Of a DNA stretch of 64,000 nucleotides, positions 26,119 through 34,315 are shown one piece after another (position 1 is the first letter of the stretch; each line of letters opens with the position of its first letter). This DNA comes from Pedobacter aquae (GTDB lineage: Bacteria; Bacteroidota; Bacteroidia; Sphingobacteriales; Sphingobacteriaceae), in NCBI RefSeq assembly GCF_008195825.1, contig NZ_CP043329.1:3286001-3350000 (forward strand), written 5' to 3'. Both the position numbers and the translations under genes were made by a program. A model generated the notes under the pieces. It had not been told where the DNA came from and did no database searches. It worked only from the letters and a program-made list of their open reading frames with translations.

Positions 26119-29100
26119 ATGGGAAAATCATCATCAAACAAGGCGGCTACGCCTACCGGAAAAGGGTTGAAATTTGATCGTTACTTTACAGTCGAAGGAA
26201 AAGATGTATATGATCTTTTTACGTATGATAAAAGGTCATCGGTAATCAGAAATCCTTCTGGAGACGCAGTTTTTGAAATGAATGATGTTGAAGTACCAAA
26301 TACTTGGTCTCAAGTAGCAACTGATATCTTAGCTCAAAAATATTTTAGAAAAGCAGGTGTACCACAAGCAGATGGTTCTTTAGGATCAGAAAAAAGCATT
26401 AAGCAAGTGGCACATCGTATGGCAAATTGCTGGAAAGTTTGGGGAGAGCGTTATGGTTATTTCGCTTCTGCTAAAGATGCGCAAATATTTTATGATGAAA
26501 TTGTTTACACCATTGTTGGGCAATTAGCTGCACCAAACTCGCCACAATGGTTTAATACCGGTTTACACAGTTCTTATGGTATTACAGGTGGTCCTCAAGG
26601 TCACTATTATGTAGATCCAAAAACAGAAAAATTAGAAAAATCAACCTCAGCTTATGAGCGCCCACAACCACATGCTTGTTTTATCTTATCTGTAGAAGAT
26701 GATTTGGTAAACGAAGGTGGTATTATGGATTTATGGGTTCGTGAGGCTCGTATTTTCAAATACGGTTCTGGGGTAGGCACAAACTTTTCCAGAATTAGAG
26801 GCGAGAACGAAAAATTATCTGGTGGAGGTTACTCTTCTGGTTTAATGTCTTTCTTAAAAATAGGTGACAGAGCAGCTGGTGCTATAAAATCTGGTGGTAC
26901 TACCAGAAGAGCGGCTAAAATGGTTTGTTTAGACCTAGACCATCCGGAAATTGAAGGCTTTGTTAACTGGAAAGTAGAAGAAGAGAAAAAAGTTGCTGCT
27001 TTAATAGCTGCGGGTTATTCTTCAGATTACGAAGGAGAGGCCTACAGAACCGTAGCAGGACAAAACTCTAACAACTCGGTACGTATTCCTAACGAGTTCT
27101 TTAGGACGCTTGAAAACGGCACTGGTTGGAATTTAACTGCTCGTTCTGATGGCAGGGTTATGAAAACCATTGATGCTAAGAAGTTATGGGATGATATCGC
27201 TTTTGCAGCTTGGGCTTGTGCAGACCCTGGTGTACAGTATGATACAACCATTAACGAATGGCATACTTGCCCTGCTGGTGGTCGTATCAATGCTTCTAAC
27301 CCATGTTCAGAATACATGTTCTTAGATAATACTGCTTGTAACTTAGCATCTATCAACTTACGTCATTTCTTTGATTTAAAAACGTTAGTTTTTGATGTAA
27401 AAGGTTTTGAACATGCTTGCCGTATTTGGACAACAGTATTAGAAATTTCTGTATTGATGGCTCAGTTCCCTTCTAAAGAGGTAGCTCAATTATCATACGA
27501 TTACAGAACTTTAGGATTGGGATATGCCAATTTAGGTTCTATGTTAATGGTTGCTGGTATCCCTTACGATAGCGATAAAGCAAGAGCATTGGGTGGTGCT
27601 ATCACAGCAATTATGACGGGTACTGCTTATGCAACATCTGCAGAGATGGCCAAAGAGTTAGGTACTTTTAGCAGATATAAAGAAAATAAAGATAGCATGT
27701 TAAGAGTAATGCGTAACCACCGTTATGCAGCTTATAATGCTACAGATGCTTACGAAGGCTTAGAAATTGCGCCTCCAGGAATTGATCAAAAAGTATGTCC
27801 TGATTATTTATTATCAGCAGCTTGCAATGCTTGGGATAAAGCAGTAGAAATGGGCGAAAAATACGGTTACCGTAACGCACAAACTACGGTAATTGCACCA
27901 ACCGGAACTATTGGTTTGGTTATGGATTGCGATACTACTGGTATTGAGCCTGATTTTGCATTAGTGAAATTCAAGAAATTATCTGGTGGTGGTTATTTCA
28001 AAATCATCAATCAGGCTGTTCCTGCGGCTTTAAGAAACTTAAAATATAGCGAAGCAGAAATTGAAGCTATTGTAAATTATGCTAAAGGTGCCGCTAGTAT
28101 TAAAGGTGCGCCACATGTTAACCCTGATTCTTTAAAAGCAAAAGGATTTACAGAGAACGATTTAGAGAAATTAGATAAAGCTATCATCTCTGCTTTTGAA
28201 ATTAGCTTTGCATTTAACGTTTGGACTTTAGGTGAGGATTGTTTACAACGCCTTGGCTTTAAAGCTGAGCAATATAATGCTCCTGATTTTAATGTGTTAA
28301 GATCTTTAGGCTTTAGCCGTCAACAAATTGCAGAGGCTAACGAATACATTTGCGGAACCATGACTATTGAAGGTGCGCCTTTCTTAAAAGAAGAGCATTA
28401 CCCAGTGTTTGATTGCGCAAATAAAAATGGTGCTAAAGGCGTAAGATATATCCATGCACATGGTCATATTAAAATGATGGCTGCTGCACAACCTTTCTTA
28501 TCTGGAGCAATTTCTAAGACAATCAATTTACCAAACGAAGCACAGGTAGACGAGATTAAAGATTGCTATGAGTTATCATGGGCATTAGGCTTAAAAGCAA
28601 ATGCGCTTTACCGTGATGGTTGTAAACTATCTCAGCCGCTATCTACAAAATCTGATGCAAAAGATGATGATAAATTAGAGACTGTAGAAGAAGTTCTAGG
28701 CAAAGCCGCAGAATTAAAATTAAGCGATTTAACTCCAGAACAAGTATTAGAAGCAGCAAATGCCATCTTACAACGTTCTGAGGATACGAGCTTTATGAGA
28801 CAATTGTCTAGAGTTGTACAGAAGAAAGTAATGCCTTCTAAGAGAAGAGGTTTTACCCAAAAAGCTAGTATAGATGGCCAAACCGTTTTCGTACGTACAG
28901 GCGAATATACTGATGGTACTTTAGGAGAAATCTTTGTGGATATGCACAAAGAGGGTGCAACTTTCCGTTCTTTGATGAACTGTTTTGCTATAGCCGTGTC
29001 AGTAGGTTTACAATACGGAGTACCTTTAGAAGAGTATGTAGAGAAATTCACTTTCACAAGATTTGAGCCTGCAGGTATGGTGAGTGGTCATGAGAACATT

Positions 29101-29436
29101 AAATCTGCAACATCAATTATTGATTACATGTTCAGAATGTTAGGTTATGAATATTTAAACCGTACAGATTTAGTTCATGTGATAACAGAGCAAAAAGCTG
29201 TAACAGGAAACCCACAATTAGAAGATACAGATGTAAATACTGATGCTACAAATGTTTATACGCCAGCACCAGTTCAAGAAACTTTTGCTTCAACAGCTAA
29301 GAAAGGTTTATCATTAGATATTTCTATGGGTGCACAATCTGATGCTCCTGCTTGCAGCAGCTGCGGACATACTACCATTAGATCTGGTACTTGCTACAAA
29401 TGCTTAAATTGCGGAACTTCTATGGGATGTTCTTAG
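26119..29436 (+). CDS. nrdJ: Adenosylcobalamin-dependent ribonucleoside-diphosphate reductase (class II)
   Basis: A 1105-residue reductase making deoxyribonucleotides. Typical segments are NSPQWFNTGLHSSYG, KYGSGVGTNFSRIRGENEKLSGGG, the NPCSEYMFLDNTACNLASINL block with an active-site Cys, VIAPTGTIGLVMDCDTTGIEPDFAL, and a C-terminal part including VRTGEYTDGTLGEIFVDMHKEGA. It ends in CSSCGHTTIRSGTCYKCLNCG, a Cys-rich tail with zinc-binding or redox-shuttle character. The length and this tail are those of long B12-dependent enzymes, not class I NrdA; no small subunit gene is near. It is expressed alone, with an unusual 270-base upstream region carrying DnaA-box-like sites. Confidence 0.92.
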   Translation: MGKSSSNKAATPTGKGLKFDRYFTVEGKDVYDLFTYDKRSSVIRNPSGDAVFEMNDVEVPNTWSQVATDILAQKYFRKAGVPQADGSLGSEKSIKQVAHRMANCWKVWGERYGYFASAKDAQIFYDEIVYTIVGQLAAPNSPQWFNTGLHSSYGITGGPQGHYYVDPKTEKLEKSTSAYERPQPHACFILSVEDDLVNEGGIMDLWVREARIFKYGSGVGTNFSRIRGENEKLSGGGYSSGLMSFLKIGDRAAGAIKSGGTTRRAAKMVCLDLDHPEIEGFVNWKVEEEKKVAALIAAGYSSDYEGEAYRTVAGQNSNNSVRIPNEFFRTLENGTGWNLTARSDGRVMKTIDAKKLWDDIAFAAWACADPGVQYDTTINEWHTCPAGGRINASNPCSEYMFLDNTACNLASINLRHFFDLKTLVFDVKGFEHACRIWTTVLEISVLMAQFPSKEVAQLSYDYRTLGLGYANLGSMLMVAGIPYDSDKARALGGAITAIMTGTAYATSAEMAKELGTFSRYKENKDSMLRVMRNHRYAAYNATDAYEGLEIAPPGIDQKVCPDYLLSAACNAWDKAVEMGEKYGYRNAQTTVIAPTGTIGLVMDCDTTGIEPDFALVKFKKLSGGGYFKIINQAVPAALRNLKYSEAEIEAIVNYAKGAASIKGAPHVNPDSLKAKGFTENDLEKLDKAIISAFEISFAFNVWTLGEDCLQRLGFKAEQYNAPDFNVLRSLGFSRQQIAEANEYICGTMTIEGAPFLKEEHYPVFDCANKNGAKGVRYIHAHGHIKMMAAAQPFLSGAISKTINLPNEAQVDEIKDCYELSWALGLKANALYRDGCKLSQPLSTKSDAKDDDKLETVEEVLGKAAELKLSDLTPEQVLEAANAILQRSEDTSFMRQLSRVVQKKVMPSKRRGFTQKASIDGQTVFVRTGEYTDGTLGEIFVDMHKEGATFRSLMNCFAIAVSVGLQYGVPLEEYVEKFTFTRFEPAGMVSGHENIKSATSIIDYMFRMLGYEYLNRTDLVHVITEQKAVTGNPQLEDTDVNTDATNVYTPAPVQETFASTAKKGLSLDISMGAQSDAPACSSCGHTTIRSGTCYKCLNCGTSMGCS

Positions 29437-29457
29437 TTTAGAAATAAAATAAAATTT

Positions 29458-29493
29458 AAAAGCCCTGCAAATCATCATTTGTAGGGCTTTTTT
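29458..29493 (+). terminator. Rho-independent terminator of the reductase gene
   Basis: AAAAGCCCTGCAAAT and ATTTGTAGGGCTTTTTT pair around CATC (one G-U), followed by T residues. Confidence 0.88.
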
Positions 29494-29510
29494 ATGTTTT
29501 AATAGGCTAT

Positions 29511-29993
29511 TTAAGTTTTTAACTTGCACCAAAGGCCTAAAACCACCAGGCCTAAGAAAATCATAGCCAGTAGGATTCCGGTAAAACTCCCTTTTCTTTC
29601 TACTTCTTTTTCTAATGTTTTAGTTGTGCTTTTCTTTAACAATTCTTGTTCTTGCTGTTGGGCTTTAACCGTACTGCTTTGCTGTTGATGGCTTTGTTTT
29701 ACTAAACTGTCTTTGCTGCTGCTTTTATAAACTTTTACTTTGATATAGCCCGGTTGCTGCTGCAAGCCACTATCTGGATGCCAATAAAAGAGTTCGTCCA
29801 TTTCTAAGACCATACCTTCTTTCACTTGCTGGAGTGTGGCGTTTATCGTACTGCTTTTACTTTGCAGGCTATCTTTTAAAAATGTAGCCTGTTTGGTTTT
29901 TTCCAATGCGGTGATGAGCTGCTGATACCTGGACTTTTGACTCGAACAGGCTGTTAACAACAGTACCATCATAAAGGTGCTTAGCTGCTTCAT
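29511..29993 (-). CDS. Lipoprotein with C-terminal transmembrane helix (u-spanin-like)
   Basis: A 160-residue protein. A lipobox LLLTAC ends the N-terminal signal at about residue 16, so the N-terminus should be anchored in the outer membrane. Residues 20-55 and 95-130 are Gln/Lys/Ser-rich and helical. The C-terminus (about 137-155, GILLAMIFLGLVVLGLW) is a strong transmembrane helix followed by KLKT. A lipid anchor at one end and an inner-membrane helix at the other is the layout of unimolecular phage spanins (e.g. phage T1 gp11), which fuse the two membranes during lysis. The start at 29993 has a strong AAGGAGG site, and the ATG overlaps the stop of the CHAP gene (ATGA). Sequence homology to known spanins is not claimed. 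Confidence 0.55.
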   Translation of the reverse strand: MKQLSTFMMVLLLTACSSQKSRYQQLITALEKTKQATFLKDSLQSKSSTINATLQQVKEGMVLEMDELFYWHPDSGLQQQPGYIKVKVYKSSSKDSLVKQSHQQQSSTVKAQQQEQELLKKSTTKTLEKEVERKGSFTGILLAMIFLGLVVLGLWCKLKT

Positions 29994-30616
29994 CTTGTTT
30001 CCCTCCTTGCTGTCACCCAATCTGCCACTGCATATAAAGTACGTTTAAGCCTGCGCTTACGGTACACCCCATCACCTTCTCTGCTTCCGGCTTCATTGGT
30101 ATTCCCTTCAACGGTGATGATGATACTCTCGCCCCAAGCATCTATAAAACCGCAATGGGCAATGCGTTTTTTGGAGGCGTACCAAATGCCAAAAACATCT
30201 CCTGCCTGTGGCTGTATCTCTTCTTGCTGCCAGCTATTTTTCCAGATGATACGCTCTTGAGGTAATAAAGCAGGGCTCCATGCGCTACGTGGATTGCTGA
30301 TACCTGCTTTGCCCAAACACCAGCTTACAAAGGCGGCACACCAAGGATCACCTTTTTTATTACCGGTATAATGCAGATAGGTTTCTACCCGGTGGCCATC
30401 ATTCCTATTACGCTGTTCACGTACTCCTACTTCCTGGTTATAAAGTGATTGGAGTAAGATCCGCCTCTCTTTTTCTGAATCCTTTTTTGGTAGTGACCCC
30501 TTTGCCGAAAGCTCAGTTAATGGGCTTTGCAGACCTAAAATATTGCTAGCAGGCAGCCGATAGCTGCTAATAATAGCAAGGCAAAAGATGCCCAGTACAA
30601 TACGAATTGTTGCCAT
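29990..30616 (-). CDS. CHAP-domain peptidoglycan hydrolase (endolysin-like)
   Basis: A 208-residue exported protein: hydrophobic start MATIRIVLGIFCLAIIS, a linker, then a CHAP/NlpC-like amidase domain. The catalytic Cys is in KGDPWCAAFVSWCLGKAGI (about residue 93) and the His in KRIAHCGFIDAW, followed by IIITVEGNTNEAGSREGDGVYRK. It resembles TIGR02594-type cell-wall hydrolases. Its start lies 82 bases inside the end of the upstream two-TM gene and its stop overlaps the downstream lipoprotein start, the tight packing of a lysis cassette. It could equally be a house-cleaning autolysin. Confidence 0.72.
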   Translation of the reverse strand: MATIRIVLGIFCLAIISSYRLPASNILGLQSPLTELSAKGSLPKKDSEKERRILLQSLYNQEVGVREQRNRNDGHRVETYLHYTGNKKGDPWCAAFVSWCLGKAGISNPRSAWSPALLPQERIIWKNSWQQEEIQPQAGDVFGIWYASKKRIAHCGFIDAWGESIIITVEGNTNEAGSREGDGVYRKRRLKRTLYAVADWVTARRETR

Positions 30617-30742
30617 AAGCTTAATTGTTTAAAGTGTGGAACCATGTGTTGAAACGGAGGCAAGCCCAGTCTGTTCCAACTGCTATTGAGTAGTCGCCAG
30701 TTGAGCAGAAGGAGCAAGATAAATACTAAAAGTGCTATCAGG
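30535..30742 (-). pseudogene. Two-TM holin-like membrane protein, 5' end cut by IS21 insertion
   Basis: On the minus strand the frame is open from the IS junction at 30742 to the stop at 30535, about 68 residues. It has two hydrophobic helices, LIALLVFILLLLLNW and FVLYWASFALLLLAAIGCLLAIF, joined by a short loop (PPFQHMVPHFKQLSLWQQ). No ATG precedes the first helix before the IS end, so the 5' end is probably lost; a TTG at 30717 is the best remaining start. The size, hairpin topology and overlap with a CHAP hydrolase gene are holin-like, but no family is recognised. Confidence 0.5.
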
Positions 30743-30899
30743 TGGAGATTCCGATGAAGTTGACCACCCTATTCCGATTTAACTTGACCAGTCATTCCGT
30801 TAGAAACTGACCAGTGTATTCCGCTGGAAACTGACCAGGTAAGGACGTTGAAAGATGCTGTAAGATCAAGCCTATTTTTGGGGGATTAACATCTCAGAA

Positions 30900-32450
30900 A
30901 TGGCAAATACGACAATCAGCATGAATAAGATAAGACAAATCCTCAGGATGTCCCATCAGGGGCGCAGCATCATGTCCATTACGGTACAGAGCGGTTGTTC
31001 CCGTAATACGGTAAGGAAATACATTTCTGCCTTCAATCAGGGAGGCTTTAGCTTTGATGAGGTAAACGCCCTTAATGACAAAGAACTGGAAGACCTTTTT
31101 GGAAAGAGCAGGGAGCAGCCCCCTAGTTCTCGTATGCAAGCCCTTCAACGATGTTTCCCTGCTATGGACAAAGAACTCAAGCGTACAGGGGTAAACCGGC
31201 AAATGTTATGGGAGGCTTACCTGAAAGAATTCCCCCAAGGCTACCGTTACAGCCAGTTCTGTCTCTATTATAAGCAATGGAAGTCTCGTGTGAACCCGGT
31301 AATGCATATGGACCATAAGGCAGGCGATATGCTGTATGTTGATTTTGCCGGCCAGAAGCTGAGTTATGTAAATGAGGAAACCGGCGAAGTGATCCTAGTA
31401 GAGGTATTCGTCGCTATCCTTGGCGCCAGCCAGCTCACTTATGTAGAGGCGGTAGCAACCCAGCAGAAAGAGGACTTCATCATGGCCTGTGACCATGCCT
31501 TCCATTATATCGGAGGGGTGCCGGGAGCTATTGTGCCGGACAACCTGAAAGCGGCAGTGACCAAGAGCAGCCGTTATGAACCTCTGCTGAACGAGGCCTT
31601 TTCAGATTTTGCCGACCATTATGGCACCACAATATTGCCTGCCAGAGCCTATAAACCCCGCGATAAGGCTTTGGTAGAAGGAGCCGTCAAGATCATCTAT
31701 TCCCGTGTCTATGCTCCTTTGAGGAAGATGGTTTTCCACTCCATCGAATCCTTGAATGCCGCAATAAAGATAAGCCTGGAAGAACATAACAACCAATTAT
31801 TGAAAGGTCGTAACTACAGCCGGCGCCTACAGTTTGAAGAGATAGAACGGGGAGCCCTTTCTACCCTCCCTCTGATTCCCTACGAACTCAAAAAACAATG
31901 TTACGCTACGGTAATGAAGAACGGCCACGTCTGCCTAGGCATAGACAAACATTATTATAGTGTGCCATACCGCTTTATCGGGAAGAAGATAAAGCTGTTA
32001 TATTCCAGATCCACAGTAGAGGCTTTCTTCCATTACGAGCGTATAGCGATACATAAACGTATCAAAAGCCCGTACAATTATAGCACCGACAAGGACCACA
32101 TGGCCACCTCGCACAGGTTTGTGGCAGAATGGACACCGGAGAAGTTTCTGGGCTGGGCCTCCTCCATCCATGAGGATGTAAGGCTATATATCCTAAAAAT
32201 ACTGGAACGTAAACAACATCCCGAACAAGCTTATAAATCCTGTGTAGGAATACTCAGCTTTTCCAGAAAAGTAGGGAACGAGCGGCTTCAGATGGCCTGC
32301 AGAAGGGCGTTGGGCTATGGAATATACAACTATAAGACCATACAATCTATACTAGAAAACAAGATGGACAGCTATCAGGATAATCTTTTTGCGGATGAAC
32401 TGCCCATGCCCAGCCATGAAAATATTAGGGGAGAAGATTATTATCAATAA
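30900..32450 (+). CDS. istA: IS21 family transposase IstA
   Basis: A 516-residue transposase. The N-terminal helix-turn-helix (SMNKIRQILRMSHQGRSIMSI then GCSRNTVRKYISAF) precedes a retroviral-type DDE integrase core with Asp in GDMLYVDFAG, Asp in GAIVPDNLKAAV and Glu in DKALVEGAVKI. It catalyses DNA cleavage and joining for transposition, with IstB as partner. Intact, identical to the copy at 37099-38649. The gene is clearly richer in G+C than neighbouring chromosomal genes, consistent with foreign origin. Confidence 0.95.
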   Translation: MANTTISMNKIRQILRMSHQGRSIMSITVQSGCSRNTVRKYISAFNQGGFSFDEVNALNDKELEDLFGKSREQPPSSRMQALQRCFPAMDKELKRTGVNRQMLWEAYLKEFPQGYRYSQFCLYYKQWKSRVNPVMHMDHKAGDMLYVDFAGQKLSYVNEETGEVILVEVFVAILGASQLTYVEAVATQQKEDFIMACDHAFHYIGGVPGAIVPDNLKAAVTKSSRYEPLLNEAFSDFADHYGTTILPARAYKPRDKALVEGAVKIIYSRVYAPLRKMVFHSIESLNAAIKISLEEHNNQLLKGRNYSRRLQFEEIERGALSTLPLIPYELKKQCYATVMKNGHVCLGIDKHYYSVPYRFIGKKIKLLYSRSTVEAFFHYERIAIHKRIKSPYNYSTDKDHMATSHRFVAEWTPEKFLGWASSIHEDVRLYILKILERKQHPEQAYKSCVGILSFSRKVGNERLQMACRRALGYGIYNYKTIQSILENKMDSYQDNLFADELPMPSHENIRGEDYYQ

Positions 32451-32461
32451 ACAAATAATAT

Positions 32462-33196
32462 ATGAACACCAACACTTTAGAAAAAATGAGGTCGATGAAA
32501 TTCTTCGGCATGTTCCACGCTTTCAAAAGCAGCCTGGAGAGCGGGCAGACTGATGGTTATACTGGCGATGAGTTATTGGCCCACCTATTGGAAGCCGAAT
32601 GGGATTACCGGCAGAACAGACGTATAGAACGACAGTTATTGTATGCCCGCTTCCGCTATAAAGCAACCATAGAGGAGATAAAGCACTATATAGAGCGAAA
32701 TATCGACAGGAACCAGCTGATGCGCCTTGCCGAATGTAGCTTTATCGACCGCAATGAAAACCTGCTGATTACCGGAAGCACCGGTATCGGAAAGAGCTAT
32801 GTGGCCTCAGCCATTGGACACCAGGCCTGCTTTTCAGGCTATAGAGTACTTTATGCAAGCACTCCTAAATTATTCGCTAAATTGAAGATGGCCAAGGCTG
32901 ATGGATCCTATAGTAAGGAAATCCTTAAAATAGAAAGGCAACAGTTACTGATACTCGATGACTTTGGTATCCAGCCCTTTGATGCCCAAAACCGGGCAGC
33001 ACTGATGGAAATCATTGAGGACAGGCATGGGAAATCCTCTATGATCATCACTTCCCAGCTTCCTGTCGGCAAATGGCATGAACTTATCGGTGAGAAAACC
33101 ATTGCCGATGCAATCCTGGATCGTATCGTACATGATGCGCATAGAATGGAGCTACAGGGGGAATCGATGAGAAAAAAAGAAATCAGGAACCACTAA
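32462..33196 (+). CDS. istB: IS21-like element helper ATPase IstB
   Basis: A 244-residue AAA+ ATPase related to DnaC. Walker A is LLITGSTGIGKSYVASA (about residue 100) and Walker B is QQLLILDDFGIQPF (about 160). It regulates target selection by IstA. It starts 11 bases after istA. The last codons differ from the other copy (here ending MRKKEIRNH, there MRKKRNQEPLKNHS) because a run of A has seven bases here (33172-33178) and eight there. One of the two is probably miscalled. Confidence 0.93.
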   Translation: MNTNTLEKMRSMKFFGMFHAFKSSLESGQTDGYTGDELLAHLLEAEWDYRQNRRIERQLLYARFRYKATIEEIKHYIERNIDRNQLMRLAECSFIDRNENLLITGSTGIGKSYVASAIGHQACFSGYRVLYASTPKLFAKLKMAKADGSYSKEILKIERQQLLILDDFGIQPFDAQNRAALMEIIEDRHGKSSMIITSQLPVGKWHELIGEKTIADAILDRIVHDAHRMELQGESMRKKEIRNH

Positions 33197-33330
33197 AAAA
33201 TCACTCATAAATCTTTAAAATAATTATTACTTTTATCGAAGATCATAAGGCATCTTTCAACCCTCTTCGCCAGCTTAATCACTGGTCAGTTTGCCACGGA
33301 ATTACATGGTCATTTTCATCGGAATATACA

Positions 33331-33725
33331 ATGATCAGGTTATTCTAAGATGAGAATAGTTAGCATAGCTAAAACCACTTAAGAGTTTGATTTATTAAAA
33401 AGTGACCAAATTTTTCGTAGAGGACGTGGGGACAGTCTTGAACCCACGATACGCCAGAGAGGGAAGTATTTTTACGGAAAAGCAGATTTTCTTTGTTTTT
33501 ATGTAACAAAAAGCTTTATTTCGCGTTTAAATAATTAAGAGTATACTTCGTTCTACCTCATCGGGTACGGACGATACAAATTTCAGAGGGCTAAGTGTTG
33601 GACGCACTTAGCTCTTTATTTTATATCGTTACCTCTTATTTTTGTTATCTTTTCATTCTATTTTTTTATTAATTAAACAAATTTACTAAAATTATTAGCT
33701 TTAATAAAAGCTAGTTTTCAACATC
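33331..33725. other. Gene-free spacer between IS21 copy 1 and the rloB-like gene
   Basis: No open frame is credible here. At 33421-33455 there is a hairpin-forming stretch with GTGGG and CCCAC arms. At 33587-33617 GAGGGCTAAGTG and CACTTAGCTCTT form a good hairpin followed by T-rich sequence, a likely terminator. The rest is AT-rich and featureless. Confidence 0.6.
33587..33622. terminator. Hairpin terminator
   Basis: GGGCTAAGTG pairs with CACTTAGCTC around TTGGACG and is followed by TTTATTTT on the plus strand. The gene it served is not visible; it may be left over from DNA displaced by the insertions. Confidence 0.6.
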
Positions 33726-34315
33726 CTAACTTTTATGTAACTCTTTTAATTCTTCAAAATAATTGTACAATGCATTTATTGTAAAGTGGGGGTTTCGCTT
33801 GTAAGCAGGAAATCCCTCATGCTGCTGTTTATTTAAAATTGTCGCCCTTTCCAAGGCTAATTCTAACCTATTTTTTAATTCTTTAAAAGCATTAGTTTTG
33901 GTCTTATGATAATTGGGCATGAACTTTTTTAGATACTTTAGCGCCTCTTCTGCATTTATGAAAGCTTTCCCACAGTTTTCGAAATGCAGGATAAACCAGT
34001 GTTCGATACACATTGCGCTATAAGCGTAATGGAAACCTTGCTTTTCTATCATTTCAAAAGCTTCTTTTAACTGAGGTTTATTGTCGTGATCAAAAAAAGC
34101 CATACATCGTCATATGAATTTCGGTCTTTCTTTGCAGCAGCAGACTTTTTGATAGCTTCTAAAACAAGACTTTTGGGATCTTGTTGTTTAGCCTGACTTA
34201 CATTAATTGATACAGAACGTTGCAATGCTCTTGGCAATTCCATTTGCATAGAACGGGCATAGAGATATTCGGTTATCCCTTCGCATAATATCAATATCTG
34301 CTTATTAGCCTTCAA
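33726..34315 (-). CDS. RloB family (Toprim-like) protein, frameshifted
   Basis: The first frame gives KQILILCEGITEYLYARSMQMEL, with the Toprim Glu in CEG-TE, and runs to SYDDVWLF. The second frame continues FFDHDNKPQLKEAFEMIEKQGFHYAYSAMCIEHWFILHFE, with the acidic DHDN and the EHWFILHFE motif of RloB/AbiLii proteins. Seven A at 34092-34098 need an eighth to join them as VWLFFDHDN, giving about 195 residues. It overlaps the end of the upstream ATPase gene by 11 bases. RloB partners with an ATPase in phage-defence systems of the AbiL/RloAB kind, where the Toprim part is the likely nuclease effector. A real frameshift would fall exactly in the catalytic acidic motif. Confidence 0.78.

Larger units (their letters stand above)
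30743..33330 (+). mobile_element. IS21-family insertion sequence, copy 1
   Basis: A 2588-base element with istA and istB. The ends begin TG and finish CA and are imperfect inverted repeats (TGGAGATTCCGATGAA against TGTATATTCCGATGAA). Inside the left end the motif ATTCCG...TGACCA is repeated four times at 22-24 base intervals, and inside the right end twice, the multiple transposase-binding repeats usual in IS21. ATCAGG lies directly left of the element and again three bases right of it, a possible target duplication. It is identical to the inverted copy at 36218-38806 except for one base in a run of A. Confidence 0.9.

Noticed and set aside
33421-33470. tRNA 3'-end-like sequence (GTGGGTTCAAGA on the minus strand), which could be an integration site
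   Set aside because: The GTGGG and CCCAC arms enclose about 12 bases, not the 7 of a T loop, and no acceptor or anticodon stems can be built around it.
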